From NCBI RefSeq assembly GCF_000725885.1, contig NZ_JODR01000019.1:62001-126000 (forward strand): a stretch of 64,000 nt of DNA, written 5' to 3'. Of this stretch, positions 9,712-16,516 are shown one piece after another (the first letter of the stretch is position 1; each line of letters begins with the position of its first letter). The position numbers and the translations under genes are program-made. The notes beneath the pieces are model-generated. The model saw only the letters and a program-made list of their open reading frames with translations, was not told the DNA's origin and did no database searches. The stretch is from Streptomyces albus subsp. albus. Its GTDB lineage: Bacteria > Actinomycetota > Actinomycetes > Streptomycetales > Streptomycetaceae.

Positions 9712-10119
9712 CTACCGAAACGCGGGGCGCTGCCGGGCTGCGGGTACTTGTGACGGTCGGCGGCCCGGCGTGGGGTGGACGCGCAGCGCGTACTCGGCGT
9801 CGTAGTCCCGCACGGTGAGCAAGAAGGGACGACCCTGGGCGAGGGCGGCCATGACCTGTTCGTACGCTCTGTGGCTCTCCGCCCACGCGCGCAGCTCGGC
9901 CTGCGGGCAGGGGGCGTGCTGGACGGCGACGAGCGGCGCGTCACGCAGGTGCGCTGACTCCGGGGCGGGGTCGAGCAGGTGGGCGAGCTTCCGGGCCCTG
10001 GCGTTGAGCCACCGGGCGGCCAGGCGCGGAGACCGGCCGCAGTAGGCGCCGAGCACGACCTCGCGGGAGCCGCGGAGGTCACTGGCGACTGCTTCGCACC
10101 GGAAGGCGACAGAAGTCAC
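9712..10119 (-). CDS. Hypothetical protein coupled to upstream gene
   Basis: A 135-residue protein I do not recognise. It has a mixed helix/strand composition (VAFRCEAVASDLRGSREVVLG, LAARWLNARARKLAHLLDP, RAYEQVMAALAQGRPF) with no membrane segment. The GTG start at 10119 overlaps the stop of the upstream gene (GTGA), with AGGAGG seven bases before it. It is the last gene of a minus-strand set following the XRE regulator, so it is probably co-regulated with it. Confidence 0.7.
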   Translation of the reverse strand: MTSVAFRCEAVASDLRGSREVVLGAYCGRSPRLAARWLNARARKLAHLLDPAPESAHLRDAPLVAVQHAPCPQAELRAWAESHRAYEQVMAALAQGRPFLLTVRDYDAEYALRVHPTPGRRPSQVPAARQRPAFR

Positions 10120-10559
10120 GGCATACCCTCCTGGGCCTTCTGCCGCTGTTCGATCAGCTGCTCGAGCTGGATGCGGTACAGCTCTACCTGGCCGGGCGTG
10201 AGGACGAGCAGCCACTCGGTGGTGCCGCCGTCCTCGTGGTGGACGGTCACCGAAAGCCCCGCTTGCTGGGCTCGGTGGTCGTACATGACATCCCGGCCTG
10301 ACGGCGTGACGTGGGTGATCGGGATGGGCACCGGGCGCAACGTGCTGCCGTCAGACCGTGCGCGCCAGTCGGGACCACCCCCTGGAGGGCGTAGGTGGTA
10401 GGACGCCGACGCTGTGCCCGGCAGCTCGACGACCACCCCGACTCGGCCTCCGCGTGCGAGGTCGGATGCGAGGTCGCCGAGCCTGGGATGGAACGGGGTG
10501 CGTGCGGGCAACCGGCCGCTGTGCGCGGCCTGCTGGTGTTTCGAGGTCCGTTCGGCCAT
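10116..10559 (-). CDS. Hypothetical protein downstream of XRE regulator
   Basis: A 147-residue protein of unknown family. The C-terminal half looks structured: VTVHHEDGGTTEWLLVLTPG followed by a charged helix (QVELYRIQLEQLIEQRQKAQE). It overlaps the next gene by 4 bp. No good ribosome site precedes its ATG, but CATAAT stands about 25 bases upstream on the minus strand, so a short-leader or leaderless transcript is possible. Local GC is lower than in the flanking core genes. Confidence 0.65.
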   Translation of the reverse strand: MAERTSKHQQAAHSGRLPARTPFHPRLGDLASDLARGGRVGVVVELPGTASASYHLRPPGGGPDWRARSDGSTLRPVPIPITHVTPSGRDVMYDHRAQQAGLSVTVHHEDGGTTEWLLVLTPGQVELYRIQLEQLIEQRQKAQEGMP

Positions 10560-10614
10560 GTCGCGAAGCTAGGACGACGGCGGCGGCCCATTATGAATCA
10601 GCGGAATACGACCG

Positions 10615-11859
10615 TTATCCATCGAGATGAAAGCGATCGGACATGCGCCGCAGCTTTTCACGGGTGTTCGCTCGTTCGGCGTAGACGATGCTACGCAAAG
10701 TTGACCGGGCGAGCGGATGATTCCGGATCAGTTGCGGGGCGAGCCGTTCAGCGGTCTCCAGCTCTCTCAACGCCCTGTCCCGGTTGCCGTCCCACAGCCA
10801 CGCGCGCGCCAAATCCATATGGTGGTGGCCCTTGCGACTGTTGGGCAGCGGGTCGATCAGAGACGGGCTGGTGCGCGCGTTTATCGCGAGGGCCGTTCGC
10901 TGCTCACCCATCTCCAGAGCCACGCCGATGGCGTGGATCTGCACATTGCCTGCGGAGAACGTCAGCGAATGGCGGTCATGGACCGGCGGTCCGACGTAGC
11001 CCGAAAGCCGTTCGGCGGCGGCCCTCGCGTGAGTGATGCGATCTCCCGCTTCCGCGCGTCGACCTGCCCTTGCCGCGGAGACGGCGGCACGCAGGTGAAG
11101 AGAGCCCCACACGCGGATGGCGAGTTGATCGCCTTCGTCGTGAGCCTGCTGCACGCTGGCGAGAGCCTTGTCGGTCAGTGACAGGGAGTCGGACCAGTCG
11201 GCTGTGGCCCACATGTCCCACACCCGCAGCCAGTCCGCGACCGCAGGCAGAAGGGGATCGCCGGAGAGCTGTGCGGCCCAGCTCGCCCGCTCGCACGACA
11301 TGGCGATCAGCTCAGGGTGGCCGAGGGCATGGGCTGCCGTATGGGCGAACTTGCAGCACACGGCGTATACAGCGAATGCCTCCTCGCGCTCGTAACCAGT
11401 GCTGGCCTCGGCCAGTGCGCGTGCTTCCCGGAAGAGATCGGGCAGGACTTCGAGGATCGCTACGTTTGCAGCGGCATCACGCAGACGGTGCAGCCGCGTC
11501 GTCTCCTGCCAGAGCTGCCGTGACGAGCGTGGCGTGCCGTCGAATACCGGCGCGAGATCATATCGGCGCAGCTCTCGGAGAATAGCGGCGGCGGCGACTT
11601 GCCATTGATTTTCGGTGGGCGAGCTGTTGTACGGGCGGCCGATCAGATCGTTCGGGTGTACGTGCAGCTCGGACGCGAGCAGGTTGAGCACGCCGACGCG
11701 GTCGAGTTCGATACGTCCGCGCTCAACTTTCGAGACCCACCCTTGCGTTTTGTTGAGAGCGGCGGCGAGATCTGTTTGCGTCATACCGAGGCGGAGCCGT
11801 GCGCGGCGTACGCGGCGGCCGATCTCTTCGGCTTCTTCCAACATCACGGCTCCATCCAT
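10615..11859 (-). CDS. XRE family helix-turn-helix regulator with TPR-like C-terminus
   Basis: A 414-residue protein. Residues about 10-65 are an XRE/Cro-type HTH (LGMTQTDLAAALNKTQGWVS as the recognition region). The remaining ~340 residues are helical repeats of the TPR type often fused to such HTHs in Streptomyces (ACCKFAHTAAHALGHPELI-like blocks, RAWLWDGNRDRALRELETAE at the end). This architecture resembles sensors that bind a peptide or small ligand. The ATG at 11859 follows AAGGAAG closely; ATG 11844 is an alternative. Two unknown genes follow 55 bp downstream on the same strand. Confidence 0.82.
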   Translation of the reverse strand: MDGAVMLEEAEEIGRRVRRARLRLGMTQTDLAAALNKTQGWVSKVERGRIELDRVGVLNLLASELHVHPNDLIGRPYNSSPTENQWQVAAAAILRELRRYDLAPVFDGTPRSSRQLWQETTRLHRLRDAAANVAILEVLPDLFREARALAEASTGYEREEAFAVYAVCCKFAHTAAHALGHPELIAMSCERASWAAQLSGDPLLPAVADWLRVWDMWATADWSDSLSLTDKALASVQQAHDEGDQLAIRVWGSLHLRAAVSAARAGRRAEAGDRITHARAAAERLSGYVGPPVHDRHSLTFSAGNVQIHAIGVALEMGEQRTALAINARTSPSLIDPLPNSRKGHHHMDLARAWLWDGNRDRALRELETAERLAPQLIRNHPLARSTLRSIVYAERANTREKLRRMSDRFHLDG

Positions 11860-12054
11860 TGGGCTTCCTTACGAACGGTACCCATGGGGTGCTGGGACTG
11901 TGGAGTGCGTCGAACACCGCCGGCGTCCTCGGTATACGCTCCCTCCGCTGTGGACGCGCCCCTCGATCGGGCGCCCGCCTGCCCCAGTTGGTGCCCACCC
12001 CAGCCCCCCCCCTGACGGGGCGCACGGTGGGCGCGCACCCGCCTCAGCCCGCCC

Positions 12055-12249
12055 TCACGCAGCCACCCGCGTGGGCTCCTCCCGCTCGTCCTCCTCGTCT
12101 TCATCGGGATTGTCCAGGCTGGTGATCACCGGTGTTGTCTGACGTTTGCGGAGCCCGGGGAGATCAGGCGGCGCGTCGTTCTCAATGAGGCGGCGGTACG
12201 GCGCCGCCCGGTCGGGGCATGAGGTCGTGGGGGCACAGCTTGGGCACAC
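12055..12249 (-). CDS. Small Cys-containing protein with acidic tail
   Basis: A 64-residue protein I do not recognise. The N-terminus carries CPSCAPTTSC, then RAAPYRRLIENDAPPDLPGL, and the C-terminus is very acidic (DNPDEDEEDEREE). A strong GGAGG at 12260-12264 lies ten bases before the GTG start, the main reason to call it. The acidic tail recurs as a relic at about 13200-13250 and, more weakly, at the end of the MFS gene at 13.85 kb. The CxxC could bind metal, but the spacing does not match a family I know. Confidence 0.5.
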   Translation of the reverse strand: MCPSCAPTTSCPDRAAPYRRLIENDAPPDLPGLRKRQTTPVITSLDNPDEDEEDEREEPTRVAA

Positions 12250-12329
12250 GTCGTACGTGCCTCCGGGTTGTCACGTCCAGCACGGGGCTGCATCGTGGCG
12301 TCATGGCCGGACGGTTCGGAATCCTGTGA

Positions 12330-12527
12330 TTCCCCCGCACGGGGCGGCACGAGACCGAGCCGCCGACGGTTTACGCGGACGGCTTCACCGGATGCCTGTA
12401 CCCGGGTAAGCCCGAGGATGTCGCGCGCTACGGCGCGGTGTTCACCGACGTCCGGAAACGATCACTCGATGAGGATGCAGCACGGCGCCTCATCACGGAG
12501 GTGGCGGAAGACTATGTGCAGCACTGA
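12330..12527 (+). pseudogene. C-terminal relic of a DUF5753 XRE regulator (copy 1)
   Basis: Open for 65 codons after a TGA at 12327. The reading TVYADGFTGCLYPGKPEDVA, then RYGAVFTDVRKRSLDEDAAR and a short LITEVAEDY end, is the usual C-terminus of HTH-DUF5753 regulators that pair with DUF397 proteins. There is no HTH or N-terminal half and no start codon, so it is a truncated relic. Its stop lies inside the following DUF397 gene, keeping the ancestral overlap. Confidence 0.6.
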
Positions 12528-12702
12528 AAAACTCGCGTGGCGCAAGTCCAGCTACAGCAACGGCCAGAGTGCATGCGTCGAGGTGGCGGATCTTCCCGAA
12601 GGCGTCGCGGCGCGCGACAGCAAGCGTACCGACAGCCCCGAGCTGGTGTTCCCGGCGGCGAGCTGGTCGGTGTTCGTCGTGGCCCTGTCCGACGACGCCT
12701 GA
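12514..12702 (+). CDS. DUF397 domain-containing protein (copy 1a)
   Basis: A 62-residue protein with the complete DUF397 signature: LAWRKSSYSNGQSACVEVAD, then VAARDSKRTDSPELVF and the aromatic tail ASWSVFVVAL. DUF397 proteins are small partners of XRE/DUF5753 regulators in Streptomyces. The ATG is preceded by GGAAG within the relic regulator frame. Since its own regulator is truncated, it may be an orphan or work with another XRE protein. Confidence 0.85.
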   Translation: MCSTEKLAWRKSSYSNGQSACVEVADLPEGVAARDSKRTDSPELVFPAASWSVFVVALSDDA

Positions 12703-12784
12703 GCACGGCCGTCCCGACAGAGCGTCCTCGCCCCCGGCACCCGTGCTTTCCACAACGCATCACAGAGGTAAGGGAAAAGGCGGA

Positions 12785-13000
12785 ATGAACCGCTTCGAAG
12801 ACGCGTCGACGCTCCCCCTGTCGTGGTGGAAGTCGTCGGCGTCCGCGGCACAGTCGGACTGTGTCGAGTGCGCCGTCGTCGCCCCTGAGCGGGTAGCGGT
12901 GCGAGACAGCAAGAAGCCGACGGGGCCCGCCCTGCTGCTCACCCGTGATCAGTTCGTCGGCCTGGTGACGGCCGTCAAGTCGGGCAAGTTCGCCGGATAA
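12785..13000 (+). CDS. DUF397 domain-containing protein (copy 1b)
   Basis: A 71-residue DUF397 protein: LSWWKSSASAAQSDCVECAV, VAVRDSKKPTGPALLL and a C-terminal DQFVGLVTAVKSGKF. It lies 82 bp after copy 1a with its own AAAGG ribosome site. Clearly diverged from the other two copies (WWKSSAS rather than WRKSSYS), so it is not a recent duplicate. Confidence 0.85.
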   Translation: MNRFEDASTLPLSWWKSSASAAQSDCVECAVVAPERVAVRDSKKPTGPALLLTRDQFVGLVTAVKSGKFAG

Positions 13001-13306
13001 CGCTCGCCCTCGAATGGACGGAAGAGCCGCCGCCTTGGCGCGCTGCCAGGGCGGGTGGCTATTCACTGTGCGAACTGGACCAGCGGCACCAGCAGGCCCG
13101 CGACCGCGACCACAGCTGCGGTACCCAGCAGGCGGCAACGGGCGCGCGGTTCAAGAGGTACGGCCCCTGCCTGCGCCCCGTCAGTTCCGCGCGCTCTTCC
13201 CGCTTGCCCTCCTCGTCTTCGTCGGGGTTGTCCCGTTCAGCGCTGGGTTGCATCGTGGCGTCATGGCCGGGCGGTTCGGAATCCTGCGATTCCCCGCAGG
13301 GGGCGG

Positions 13307-13486
13307 TATGAGACCGAGCTGCCGACGGTCTACGCGGATGGCTTCACCGCAGCCTGTACCCGGCCAAACCCGAGGATCTCTGCTCGCTACGACGCGGCGT
13401 TCCCCGACATCCGGAAACGATCACTCGATCAGGATGCATCACGGTGCCTCATCTCGGAGGTGGCGGAAGACTATGTGCAGCGCTGA
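13307..13486 (+). pseudogene. C-terminal relic of a DUF5753 XRE regulator (copy 2)
   Basis: Aligns with copy 1: ETELPTVYADGFT, then a stretch read in a shifted frame, then ARYDAAFPDIRKRSLDQDAS and EVAEDYVQR. Relative to copy 1 it has lost one base near 13351 and gained one near 13380, so about ten codons between are scrambled. No HTH part precedes it. It ends inside the next DUF397 gene. Confidence 0.55.
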
Positions 13487-13670
13487 AAAGCTCGCATGGC
13501 GCAAGTCCAGCTACAGCAACTCGAACAGCGCGTGTGTCGAGCTACGCATCAGCCGGTCGACGGTCGGTGTGCGGGACAGCAAGCAGCAGGGCGGCCCGGT
13601 GGTCACGGTAGGGGCTGCCGCGATGCGGGCGTTTCTGGGTGCGGTCGCCGACGGCCGGCTGGACCGGTAG
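13473..13670 (+). CDS. DUF397 domain-containing protein (copy 2)
   Basis: A 65-residue DUF397 protein: KLAWRKSSYSNSNSACVEL, VGVRDSKQQGGPVVTV and AMRAFLGAVADGRL. The first twenty codons are nearly identical to copy 1a, while the C-terminus differs. It is followed after about 30 bp by a strong terminator. Confidence 0.85.
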   Translation: MCSAEKLAWRKSSYSNSNSACVELRISRSTVGVRDSKQQGGPVVTVGAAAMRAFLGAVADGRLDR

Positions 13671-13697
13671 ACCAACGAACCGGTAGATCAACGACAG

Positions 13698-13736
13698 GAG
13701 CCCCCCGCCCCGGCGCGCTGCCGGGGCGGGGGGCTC
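13698..13736. terminator. Strong hairpin terminator
   Basis: A perfect 16-bp stem, GAGCCCCCCGCCCCGG with its complement at 13721-13736, loop of seven bases, then TT. It sits between the DUF397 gene and the convergent microORF/MFS gene and can serve both. The homologous spot in the first cassette (about 13030-13062) is degenerate. Confidence 0.85.
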
Positions 13737-13737
13737 T

Positions 13738-13851
13738 TCACCGTGCGAACTGGACCAGCGCTGCCAGCAGGCCCGTGACGGCGACCACGGTCGCGGTGCC
13801 CAGCAGGCGCCAACGGGCGCGCTGTTCCAGCAGTACGACCCCAGCCCTCAC
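13738..13851 (-). CDS. 37-residue membrane microprotein coupled to MFS gene
   Basis: A GTG start at 13851 overlaps the TGA of the MFS gene as GTGA. The 37 codons end in one predicted membrane helix (LLGTATVVAVTGLLAALVQF) after a basic stretch (EQRARWR), just before the terminator. The homologous relic at about 13060-13160 keeps the reading LLGTAAVVAVAGLL but lacks a start, which suggests the frame was once selected. The coupling suggests a small subunit or modulator of the transporter. No expression evidence is available. Confidence 0.45.
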   Translation of the reverse strand: MRAGVVLLEQRARWRLLGTATVVAVTGLLAALVQFAR

Positions 13852-15164
13852 CCCGTCATTTCCGCGCGCTCTTCCCGCTTGTCCCCCGCAGCGTCCCGCG
13901 AAGCGGAAGGGGCCGGCAGGGGCTCGTCGGTCCGCATGGTGCGGAGGAGGAGGGCGTAGCCCGCGGCGGCGAGGGTGCCGACGGCGGCGCAGGCGGCCCA
14001 CAGTGCGGCGGCGCCGAAGTGGTCGATGACGGTGCCGCCGGCCAGAGGTGCGCCGAGGGAGGCGAGGGCCCAGGAGAGGGAGTAGACGCCCTGGTAGCGG
14101 CCTCGGCCGTGGGTGGGGGAGAGGCGCACCACGAGAGACATCTGGGTGGGGGCGTTGATCATCTCGCCGAGGGTCCACACGATGACGGCGACCGTGTAGA
14201 ACGCGGCGGACGCGGCGAAGGCGTTCATCCCGAACCCGTAGCCCGTCAGCAGTGCCGAGACGATCAGCAGCGCGGCGGGGGACCGGTGTTCGATGAAGCG
14301 GGACAGCGGGATCTGGAGCAGGACGATCAGCACGCCGTTGACCGCTATGACGGTACCGAAGTCGGCGCTGCCGAGCCCCTGTTCGCCCATGGCGACGGGC
14401 AGGGAGACGAATGCCTGCTGGATGACGGAGGCCAGCAGCAGATTGAGGCCGACGACGACCATGAAGCGCTTGTCGCGCAGGACCGTCCACAGGGAGACGG
14501 CGGCGGGGGAGGCGCCGGTGGCAGGAGCGGCGCCGGGGGTGTCGTCGCTCCCGGCGGCCGGGCGGGACTCCGGGAGTCGGAGGAAGACCACCACCGCCGT
14601 GGCCAGCAGCATCACCGCCTCGCCGAAGAAGAGCAGGTGGTAGCTGTAGCGGGCGATGAAGCCGGCGCCGGCGGAGGAGACGGCGAAGCCGAGGTTGATC
14701 GCCCAGTAGTTGAGGGAAAAGGCTCTCACCCTGTCCTCGGGGCGGACGATGTCGGCGATCATCGCCTGCACGGCGGGGCGGGACGCGTTGGACGCCATGC
14801 CCACGGCGAAGGCCACCGCCGCGATGGCCACCGGGTGCGTCACGAGGCTGAGGGACGCGACGGACAGGGCGGTCGCCACCTGGGCGGTCAGCATGGTGGG
14901 GCGGCGGCCGAGCCGGTCGGTGAGGACGCCAGCGCCGATCGACGAGACGACCCCGCCCAGGCCGTAGAGGGCGCCGACGAGTCCCGCGTACGAGGCGGAG
15001 AAGCCGCGCTCGGCCGTCAGGTAGAGGGCGAGGAAGGTGGCCACGAACGCGCCGAGCCGGTTGACGAGGGTGCTCGTCCACAGCCACCAGAACTGGCGGG
15101 GCAGTCCGCCGACGCTCTCCCTGACGGCCTGTCCCGCCCTGCCGAAGACCCCACCCCTGTCCAT
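13848..15164 (-). CDS. MFS transporter (DHA-type exporter)
   Basis: A 438-residue, 12-helix major facilitator. The loop 2-3 motif A is GVLTDRLGRRPTMLTAQV; other MFS blocks are LNYWAINLGFAVSSAGAGFI and QMSLVVRLSPTHGRGRYQGV. It most resembles MdtH-like drug/metabolite exporters; the substrate is unknown. The 3' end is acidic/basic (KREERAEMTG) and overlaps the microORF. A perfect 21-bp palindrome lies 137 bp upstream of its start and may be its operator. Confidence 0.9.
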   Translation of the reverse strand: MDRGGVFGRAGQAVRESVGGLPRQFWWLWTSTLVNRLGAFVATFLALYLTAERGFSASYAGLVGALYGLGGVVSSIGAGVLTDRLGRRPTMLTAQVATALSVASLSLVTHPVAIAAVAFAVGMASNASRPAVQAMIADIVRPEDRVRAFSLNYWAINLGFAVSSAGAGFIARYSYHLLFFGEAVMLLATAVVVFLRLPESRPAAGSDDTPGAAPATGASPAAVSLWTVLRDKRFMVVVGLNLLLASVIQQAFVSLPVAMGEQGLGSADFGTVIAVNGVLIVLLQIPLSRFIEHRSPAALLIVSALLTGYGFGMNAFAASAAFYTVAVIVWTLGEMINAPTQMSLVVRLSPTHGRGRYQGVYSLSWALASLGAPLAGGTVIDHFGAAALWAACAAVGTLAAAGYALLLRTMRTDEPLPAPSASRDAAGDKREERAEMTG

Positions 15165-15300
15165 GACCGCTCCTCTTCATGCCCTGCGGATTCGTGCCCT
15201 GCGGGCGTTCGTGCCTGTAGGCGTTCGCCCTGCGGGAACCCGCCCCCTGTGTGGTGCGCCGCCCGCTGAAAGTAACGACGACCACCGCGGGTCGCCACTG

Positions 15301-15321
15301 GATTGACGGCCGCCGTCAATC
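15301..15321. promoter_or_regulatory. Perfect 21-bp palindrome, candidate operator
   Basis: Arms GATTGACGGC and GCCGTCAATC around a single C. It lies between the divergent MFS (start 15164) and SDR (start 15464) genes. The short centre is better suited to a dimeric repressor than to a terminator hairpin. The rest of the 15165-15463 gap shows nothing I can name. Confidence 0.5.
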
Positions 15322-15463
15322 GCCCGGTACTGGGCGGAGGAGCCCGCCTCGCCCCGTCTGCGCCGCCGCGGGACTGGGGTGTGCCGTCGGCACATAGTGA
15401 GCGGTTCGGGAGGAGCCGTCGACCACATCCGGCCCGTGTCGCACGGGTCTTAGGGTGACGTCC

Positions 15464-16438
15464 ATGACGCCGCACCCCGGACCCGCACCGCACCCGGACC
15501 GTCCCGCAGGACCGTCACGGACCGCACCGCACCCGGACCCCGCCGCTGAGCCGTCGGAGAGGGCGCCGCACCCGGACCCGGCCGCCGGACCGTCGGAGTC
15601 GGCGTCGCAAGGCGAGCGTCCCACCGGGGCGTCACAGGCCGCGCCGCACTCCGTCGCCCTGGACCTGACCGGCCGTACGGCCCTGGTCACCGGCGCGGCC
15701 AGCGGCATCGGGCGGGCCTGCGCGCTGCGGCTGGCGGCGGCCGGGGCCCGGCTGCGCGCGGTGGACCTCGACCCGGAAGGGCTGGACTCGCTCGCCCGCG
15801 AGGCGGCCCGCACCCTGGGCCCCTCGGCGCCGCCCGTCGCCGTCCACCCGCTCGACCTGACCGACCCGGCCGGGCTGGACGCCGCCGAACGTGCCGCCGA
15901 CGGCGCCGACGTGCTCGTCAACGCGGCGGGCAGGCAACTCGTACGGCCCGTCGAACAGTTCCCGCCCGAGGCGTTCCGCTCGATGCTGACGCTCATGCTG
16001 GAGGCCCCGTTCCGCACCACGCGGGGCGCGCTGCCCCACATGTACGCGCAGGGGTGGGGCCGCATCGTGCACATCTCGTCCGTGCACGGGCTGCGGGCCT
16101 CCGCCTACAAGTCGGCGTACGTGGCGGCCAAGCACGGGCTGGAGGGGCTGTCCAAGACGACGGCCCTGGAGGCGGCCGGGCACGGGGTGACCGTCAACTG
16201 CGTCAACCCCTCCTATGTGCGCACCCCGCTGGTGGAGCGGCAGATAGCCGACCAGGCCGCGGCGCACGGCATCCCGCCGGAACAGGTCGTCACCGACGTG
16301 CTGCTCGCCGACTCGGCGGTCAAACGGCTGCTGGAGCCGGCCGAGGTCGCCGAGGCGGTCGCCTATCTGTGCACCCCCGCCGCGTCCTTCGTCACCGGTT
16401 CGGCCTTCCCCCTCGACGGCGCCTGGACCGCGCACTGA
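15464..16438 (+). CDS. SDR family oxidoreductase, 3-hydroxybutyrate dehydrogenase-like
   Basis: A 324-residue protein. After a ~66-residue low-complexity extension built of repeated APHPDPAAxPSE units comes a full SDR: TGAASGIG cofactor loop, NAAG, the catalytic set Ser (HISSVHG), Tyr (YKSAYVAAKHG) and Lys. The blocks HGLRASAYKSAYVAAKHGLE and NCVNPSYVRTPLVERQI are typical of D-3-hydroxybutyrate dehydrogenase, which oxidises 3-hydroxybutyrate to acetoacetate with NAD. The ATG at 15464 follows AGGG; GTG 15455 is an alternative. Confidence 0.85.
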   Translation: MTPHPGPAPHPDRPAGPSRTAPHPDPAAEPSERAPHPDPAAGPSESASQGERPTGASQAAPHSVALDLTGRTALVTGAASGIGRACALRLAAAGARLRAVDLDPEGLDSLAREAARTLGPSAPPVAVHPLDLTDPAGLDAAERAADGADVLVNAAGRQLVRPVEQFPPEAFRSMLTLMLEAPFRTTRGALPHMYAQGWGRIVHISSVHGLRASAYKSAYVAAKHGLEGLSKTTALEAAGHGVTVNCVNPSYVRTPLVERQIADQAAAHGIPPEQVVTDVLLADSAVKRLLEPAEVAEAVAYLCTPAASFVTGSAFPLDGAWTAH

Positions 16439-16516
16439 CGCTGAACCCATGCACCCCACCCCGCCCGGCCCGGGCCACGCTGCGCAGCCGCCTGCCTCGG
16501 CTACCTGGAACTCCTG

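Larger units (their letters stand above)
12260..13880. repeat. Two diverged tandem cassettes carrying DUF397 genes
   Basis: The stretch from about 12275 (GGGCTGCATCGTGGCGTCAT) recurs from about 13240 with the same order: a GGAATC-N4-GATTCC hairpin, a DUF5753-like C-terminal relic, then a DUF397 gene whose start overlaps the relic. The first cassette has a second DUF397 gene. Each cassette ends with a homologous segment (13055-13200 and 13735-13880) that on the minus strand reads as the tail of the MFS gene plus its microORF, intact only in the second copy. The pattern points to an old tandem duplication followed by decay. Confidence 0.65.
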
